Assembly: GCA_038751365.1 (NCBI GenBank)
Contig: JBCDGH010000017.1
Location: 1-25,459, forward strand
Direction: 5' to 3'
Origin: JBCDGH01 sp038751365
GTDB lineage: Bacteria > Patescibacteriota > JACMRA01
Length of the DNA stretch: 25,459 bases
Below the pieces are notes generated by a model. That model made no database searches. It was not told the DNA's origin and saw only the letters and a program-made list of their open reading frames with translations. A program made the translations under genes and the position numbers. Numbering within the stretch: position 1 is the first letter of the stretch; each line of letters opens with the position of its first letter. Of the stretch, positions 22,337 through 25,459 are shown one piece after another.

Positions 22337-22480
22337 TTGGTCAGATGATATCCGAGTGCTTATTCATAGACAAATCTAATTTACTTTACAAAAACTAGGT
22401 ATCTCTATTTAAAAAGGAAAATCAGGTTATTTTTAATGTTATACGAAGTTAAATGAAATTCAGCTCATCTAAAAAATCCC

Positions 22481-22509
22481 TTGCCAAAAAAATATTTTCG
22501 ACATAGTAA
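22481..22509 (+). promoter_or_regulatory. Candidate near-leaderless promoter of the small Cys-containing gene
   Basis: TTGCCA (22481-22486), 17 bases, then TAGTAA (22504-22509). The ATG at 22521 lies 11 bases beyond the -10 box, so the mRNA would have almost no leader. The -10 is weak. The rest of the gap at 22337-22520 shows nothing else I can name. Confidence 0.35.
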
Positions 22510-22520
22510 TTTGATTGCAG

Positions 22521-22883
22521 ATGAATGATCTTAAACAATATATCGTGAATAATTTAGAAGATAGAGAAATTACTAACTCAGAAGTTAGATCATATTACAC
22601 TTTACTTTATTTCAGTGAAGTGGTTGATCTTAATACTATTGCTTTTCGTAAAAGACTGAAAAAGGTAGGTAACTTTTGGACAGTACAACTTCGCTATAGA
22701 GTAGAAGATGAAGAATTCTACAAATTGGCTCTCGAAAAAACCTATGAATTGAAAGAATTCTGGAAGGTTATTTTATGTCTCAAAGATTTAAAAATTATTT
22801 TATCCCTGTCAGACTGTTGCTGGCAAGAAGGTAAGAAGGTTTGTCTAGGTTGTGCTATTGGAAAAAATAAGTTTAATATCTAA
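22521..22883 (+). CDS. Small hypothetical protein with a C-terminal Cys cluster
   Basis: A 120-residue protein if it starts at the ATG at 22521; an in-frame TTG two codons upstream (22515) is possible but less likely. I do not recognise it. The N-terminal 90 residues are charged and helical (NNLEDREITNSEVRSYYTLL). Near the C-terminus, CCWQEGKKVCLGC has four cysteines in a CC-x7-C-x2-C pattern, with a fifth Cys about 14 residues before, a possible small metal site. There is no signal peptide. Codon composition is similar to its neighbours. It stands alone between two genes with its own candidate promoter. Confidence 0.55.
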   Translation: MNDLKQYIVNNLEDREITNSEVRSYYTLLYFSEVVDLNTIAFRKRLKKVGNFWTVQLRYRVEDEEFYKLALEKTYELKEFWKVILCLKDLKIILSLSDCCWQEGKKVCLGCAIGKNKFNI

Positions 22884-22934
22884 ATTATTAAAATTATTTA
22901 ACAAGATATTGGCTATAAGATCATTCAGGGTGTC

Positions 22935-22963
22935 TTGACAATTTAGGTCAAATTTCCTCAAGT
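22935..22963 (+). promoter_or_regulatory. Candidate near-leaderless promoter of the GT-C gene
   Basis: TTGACA (22935-22940) is followed after 17 bases by a weak TCAAGT (22958-22963), eight bases before the ATG at 22972. The -35 also forms half of an inverted repeat, TTGAC-N7-GTCAA (22935-22951). The poor -10 makes this tentative. Confidence 0.35.
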
Positions 22964-22971
22964 TCTGAACT

Positions 22972-24801
22972 ATGCTTGAGAAAATTTCCAAATTTGTGTT
23001 TTGGCAAGGTGGGATACTAGTGTTTTTAATACTTATAGTATCCTATTTTTTTATTGGCTCTTCTCTTATTCGTTATACTCCTTTCACTGGAGACGAAATA
23101 GCTCATTTATCTGCCTCACACGGTATGTTGGAGGGTTTGGATATTAACTTAGAACACCCACCACTACTTAAGTCCCTAAATGCGCTAGTCCTTCAGGAAA
23201 ATTATTCTGAATTTAAGACAGGTAATAAGGTTCAATGGGTTAGGTCAGTCTTATTTTTGAACAATAGCCAGTATGACGGTCAGGAGATTATTTATCAGTC
23301 TAGACTAGTCTATTTGATTTTTAATTCGATTTTATTAATTTGGTTGTTGCTTTATAGTAGTATTTTAAAATTATTGAATCCAAAGATTGCAGTACTTTTT
23401 GGAATCCTTTATGTTTTCTCACCAAGTTTTTACAGTCATAATTTTTTGCTGACATTTGATGTAGCTGGGTCTATAACAGCTCTGATGAGTGCAATGTCTG
23501 TCTGTCTTTTTGTACTAAACTACACCAAACTTAATATTTATCAGAAGCTATTTCATTATAGTCTAGTAGGTTTTAGCACATTTCTAGCTGTTAATACTAA
23601 ATTCAGTAATTATATATTATTATTGGTTTATCTAATGCTAGGTTTAGCTCTTATTGGTTATAATATTTACCTCAAGAGGTATAAATCAGTGATAGCTTTT
23701 AGTGTGTCAGCAATATCTACAGTAATTGTAATGTTCGGAATTACTTTTGGTTTATATGCTGCTAGTTATCCGAGCGAAGAAGTAACCATTGCTGCAGGCA
23801 ACAAAAATCGAATAGAAAATATCTCAGATTACGAAAATGACTATACTAGACCAGCAATTAGACTAGTAGAAGGGTTTGGTGGATCTTTAGGTCGTAGCCA
23901 GGATAAATTCAAAAATTTTGTTGGGGATAGGTTTAAAGTTATTACTTATCCAGTATTTATAAATAGAGTCTTTTGGTTTAAAGAGAATCCAATAATTATA
24001 GCTTTGTTATTAGCAGTGGTTGGTGTTTTCCTAGCTAAGTTATTTGATCAATTTACAAACGGTGAGCCAGTAAAATACGACTTTGACAAGCATAAATACG
24101 GACTAGCTTTGGTTGGAGTTTTTGCACTTTTCCCGTTAATATATTTAGTAGCAGCTTGGGATTCTTCATTGACTATTGGTTATAGACATTTCTATCCTGT
24201 TCTTATATTTATCTATTCAGGATTAAGCGCACTCATTTATGTAACCTATTTAAATAAAAACTCTGTTATAAAATCTGTTGTAGTCTTGAGTCTTTTTGCT
24301 GCCTATGTAGGCTTTGGTATTGCGGGTATCTCACAGAGTTTGAATTATGTTAATCCTCTATGGACACAAGAAAAGTGGAGGCTTGTTACTGATTCTACAC
24401 TTAGTTGGGCTGAGAGTGGTGGCTGGACTATGAGATACATGGTAGAGAACGATTTAATTAAGAAAACTGGAGAAAATAAAGAGGTGGTTGAGTGGAATAC
24501 TTTGATGGATATTTATGGAGGACCGCCTAGGTCTATACACGTTAAAGAATTAATTGGAGATGAGGAGGATGTGGGTAAAAGCAATAAATTCTTCAGGATA
24601 GACCTGAGTAAATTGCGTATCAGTGAATTAGAGGTTGAATATTTACTTGTAGATGTTTATACTTTGCAAAAACTAAGTGATAGAGTGGTCACTAAAGCTA
24701 GAACTAATCTCGATATAGCCGAGGAAAACATTGATTACTTAATGAACAATGAGCCAATTTACCAAAAGAATGACGTGTCATTTATTTATAAAATAAACTA
24801 G
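22972..24801 (+). CDS. GT-C family membrane glycosyltransferase (PMT/ArnT-like)
   Basis: A 609-residue polytopic protein with about nine to eleven spans. The first outside loop has the GT-C signature: TPFTGDEIAHLSASHGMLEG (about 36-55) followed by NLEHPPLLKSLNAL, where an acidic residue (D41 or E42) is the expected catalytic base. Later, VNTKFSN and SLTIGYRHFYPVLIF match PMT-type proteins, and TDSTLSWAESGGWTMRYM (near 470) matches the D-S-N-L-D-W-G region of the family's C-terminal outside domain. Such enzymes move a sugar from a polyprenyl phosphate to protein or lipid acceptors outside the membrane. Donor and acceptor cannot be told. It is one of two glycan-type membrane enzymes in the window, the other being the Wzy-like protein, but they are far apart. 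Confidence 0.85.
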   Translation: MLEKISKFVFWQGGILVFLILIVSYFFIGSSLIRYTPFTGDEIAHLSASHGMLEGLDINLEHPPLLKSLNALVLQENYSEFKTGNKVQWVRSVLFLNNSQYDGQEIIYQSRLVYLIFNSILLIWLLLYSSILKLLNPKIAVLFGILYVFSPSFYSHNFLLTFDVAGSITALMSAMSVCLFVLNYTKLNIYQKLFHYSLVGFSTFLAVNTKFSNYILLLVYLMLGLALIGYNIYLKRYKSVIAFSVSAISTVIVMFGITFGLYAASYPSEEVTIAAGNKNRIENISDYENDYTRPAIRLVEGFGGSLGRSQDKFKNFVGDRFKVITYPVFINRVFWFKENPIIIALLLAVVGVFLAKLFDQFTNGEPVKYDFDKHKYGLALVGVFALFPLIYLVAAWDSSLTIGYRHFYPVLIFIYSGLSALIYVTYLNKNSVIKSVVVLSLFAAYVGFGIAGISQSLNYVNPLWTQEKWRLVTDSTLSWAESGGWTMRYMVENDLIKKTGENKEVVEWNTLMDIYGGPPRSIHVKELIGDEEDVGKSNKFFRIDLSKLRISELEVEYLLVDVYTLQKLSDRVVTKARTNLDIAEENIDYLMNNEPIYQKNDVSFIYKIN

Positions 24802-24808
24802 AATACAT

Positions 24809-24849
24809 TAAAGGCTCAATTACCTTTACATAAGTGTTTTTTTGTGCTA
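24809..24849 (+). terminator. Weak hairpin after the GT-C gene
   Basis: TAAAGG (24809-24814) and CCTTTA (24823-24828) form a six-base-pair AT-rich stem just after the stop codon. A run of seven T residues follows only after eight more bases, so this is a poor terminator candidate. Confidence 0.3.
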
Positions 24850-24865
24850 CAGAAGTATTACAGTT

Positions 24866-24884
24866 TAGCTTCTAGGAGAAGTTA
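24866..24884 (+). promoter_or_regulatory. Hairpin enclosing the only clear Shine-Dalgarno sequence
   Basis: TAGCTTCT and AGAAGTTA can pair over eight positions (one G-U) around the loop AGG. The ribosome-binding sequence AGGAG (24874-24878), eight bases before the GTG start at 24887, is split between loop and 3' arm, so folding would hide it. It is the only strong Shine-Dalgarno sequence seen in the window. Confidence 0.5.
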
Positions 24885-24886
24885 CA

Positions 24887-25135
24887 GTGGTTTACAAAAG
24901 AAGACGTATACGCAAGAGCGTTGAGCAGTTGAGTATTGACTCGCATACTGGTACTATCCAATATATTGCTGATTATATCAGCATCAGCAAGTATAAGCCC
25001 TCATCACAACAAACAGCTTGGCTCGAATTAGTTGAGTCAGTATTTGATTCAAGAAAAGAGTCAAATAATCTAGAAACTCTTCAAATCTTAACTCAATTAG
25101 CTGAAGACTCATTCTTTGACTGGTACGAAAGTTAA
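24887..25135 (+). CDS. Small basic-headed protein, unknown
   Basis: An 82-residue protein beginning at GTG, chosen because AGGAG sits eight bases upstream. The first ten residues are strongly basic (MVYKRRRIRKS); the remainder is helical and mildly acidic (QQTAWLELVESVFDSRKESN, LQILTQLAEDSFFDWYES). There is no signal peptide, membrane span or metal motif. I do not recognise a family. The basic start suggests nucleic-acid or ribosome contact, and the hairpin around its ribosome-binding site suggests translational control; both are inference. It is followed by a 160-base stretch ending in a good terminator. Confidence 0.65.
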   Translation: MVYKRRRIRKSVEQLSIDSHTGTIQYIADYISISKYKPSSQQTAWLELVESVFDSRKESNNLETLQILTQLAEDSFFDWYES

Positions 25136-25277
25136 TAACAAATCATTTATCAAATTTAAGATTTGTCTGTTTTGTTTATCATTTGACATACACTGAAGAA
25201 TACAACTGAGGTTTGATGACTACCTGAAAGTCATTTGCTTGAGACTAATTTATTTTCTCGGCATTTATTCCATAATC
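25136..25277 (+). other. Long untranslated stretch, possibly structured
   Basis: This stretch between the 82-residue gene and the terminator has no open frame of note. One hairpin is visible: ATGACT (25216-25221) pairs with AGTCAT (25229-25234) around a seven-base loop. A TTGACA occurs at 25183-25188 but without a fitting -10. It may be a long 3' untranslated region or a small RNA; no known RNA family is recognised. Confidence 0.3.
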
Positions 25278-25300
25278 CTACCCCTAAAGGGTAGTTTTTT
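25278..25300 (+). terminator. Rho-independent terminator
   Basis: CTACCC (25278-25283) and GGGTAG (25289-25294) form a perfect six-base-pair stem with loop CTAAA, followed directly by six T residues. It ends the unit containing the 82-residue gene or a small RNA downstream of it. Confidence 0.88.
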
Positions 25301-25323
25301 GTTGCTCTGAAGGACAGTCCAAT

Positions 25324-25352
25324 TTGCCAACACCCTAAACCTAAACTATACT
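25324..25352 (+). promoter_or_regulatory. Promoter of the truncated last gene
   Basis: TTGCCA (25324-25329), a 17-base spacer and TATACT (25347-25352), with 5/6 matches in each box. Start near 25359, about 36 bases before the ATG at 25395. Confidence 0.6.
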
Positions 25353-25394
25353 ATAGCCTGCTTAAAAAACCAAAACAAATAATACAGGTAGTAT

Positions 25395-25459
25395 ATGTTC
25401 TTTTTAAATAAAGACAAAAAAAATAATAAAAATAAAACTATAGAAAATAAAGTTGCTAA
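25395..25459 (+). CDS. Start of a gene cut by the window edge
   Basis: ATG at 25395 opens a frame that runs off the end with no stop: 21 codons, MFF followed by a Lys/Asn-rich stretch (NKDKKNNKNK). A good promoter lies 36 bases upstream and a terminator before that, which supports a new transcription unit. Too little is present to name it. Confidence 0.5.
   Translation, partial: MFFLNKDKKNNKNKTIENKVA

Noticed and set aside
1..25459. TGA read as glycine (code 25, as in Gracilibacteria/Absconditabacteria)
   Set aside because: Frames of up to 1975 codons contain no in-frame TGA and end at TAA or TAG with expected family lengths (HtpX, DnaK, DUF1993), so recoding is not needed.

Overview
The window is AT-rich and compact. 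It carries about 16 chromosomal genes, most of them without a Shine-Dalgarno sequence. All 16 stop codons seen are TAA (9) or TAG (7); none is TGA, and long frames run through without TGA, so the ordinary bacterial code applies. Very large envelope proteins, a wall-lytic multi-enzyme, a standalone DnaK with a degenerate CIRCE-like operator, and GT-C and Wzy-type membrane glycan enzymes suggest a member of the Candidate Phyla Radiation (Patescibacteria). This is inference from gene style; no marker gene here fixes the phylum.

Layout. (1) Positions 1-646, plus strand: the tail of an unknown gene, then a DUF1905/YdeI-like protein. (2) Positions 643-18294, minus strand: one long co-directional cluster. 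In transcription order it holds a 1975-residue membrane-anchored enzyme with six putative wall-active modules, two small single-span proteins with extracytoplasmic domains, a 1621-residue VirB6/TrbL-like polytopic protein with a Cys-rich ectodomain and a very long charged tail, a 292-residue unknown, a 613-residue soluble protein homologous to that long tail, HtpX protease, and an O-antigen ligase/polymerase-type membrane protein. (3) Positions 18466-20406, plus strand: dnaK, divergent from the cluster, followed by a clear terminator. (4) Positions 20407-20722: two diverged copies of a direct repeat lying between two terminators. (5) Positions 20723-21571, minus strand: a receptor-like protein with two membrane spans, an extracytoplasmic sensor-like region and a Lys/Ser-rich tail in place of a kinase. 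(6) Positions 21812-25135, plus strand: a DUF1993 protein, a small Cys-containing protein, a GT-C glycosyltransferase and an 82-residue basic protein. A terminator, a promoter and the start of a truncated gene follow.

How the parts may fit. The minus cluster looks like part of a type IV secretion-like or cell-contact machine: the giant enzyme would open peptidoglycan, the VirB6-like protein would form the membrane core, and the soluble homolog of its tail could be a partner or a substrate. HtpX (membrane-protein quality control) and divergent DnaK would suit a burden of very large envelope proteins. No VirB4, VirB11 or VirD4 ATPase lies in the window, so the secretion reading is inference.

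The most unusual features are the six-module wall enzyme, whose modules each end in a Cys followed by a Ser/Asn-rich linker (the last at the C-terminus), the duplicated VirB6-tail domain, several promoters with palindromes in the spacer, and start codons 8-11 bases after a plausible -10 box, suggesting leaderless mRNAs.
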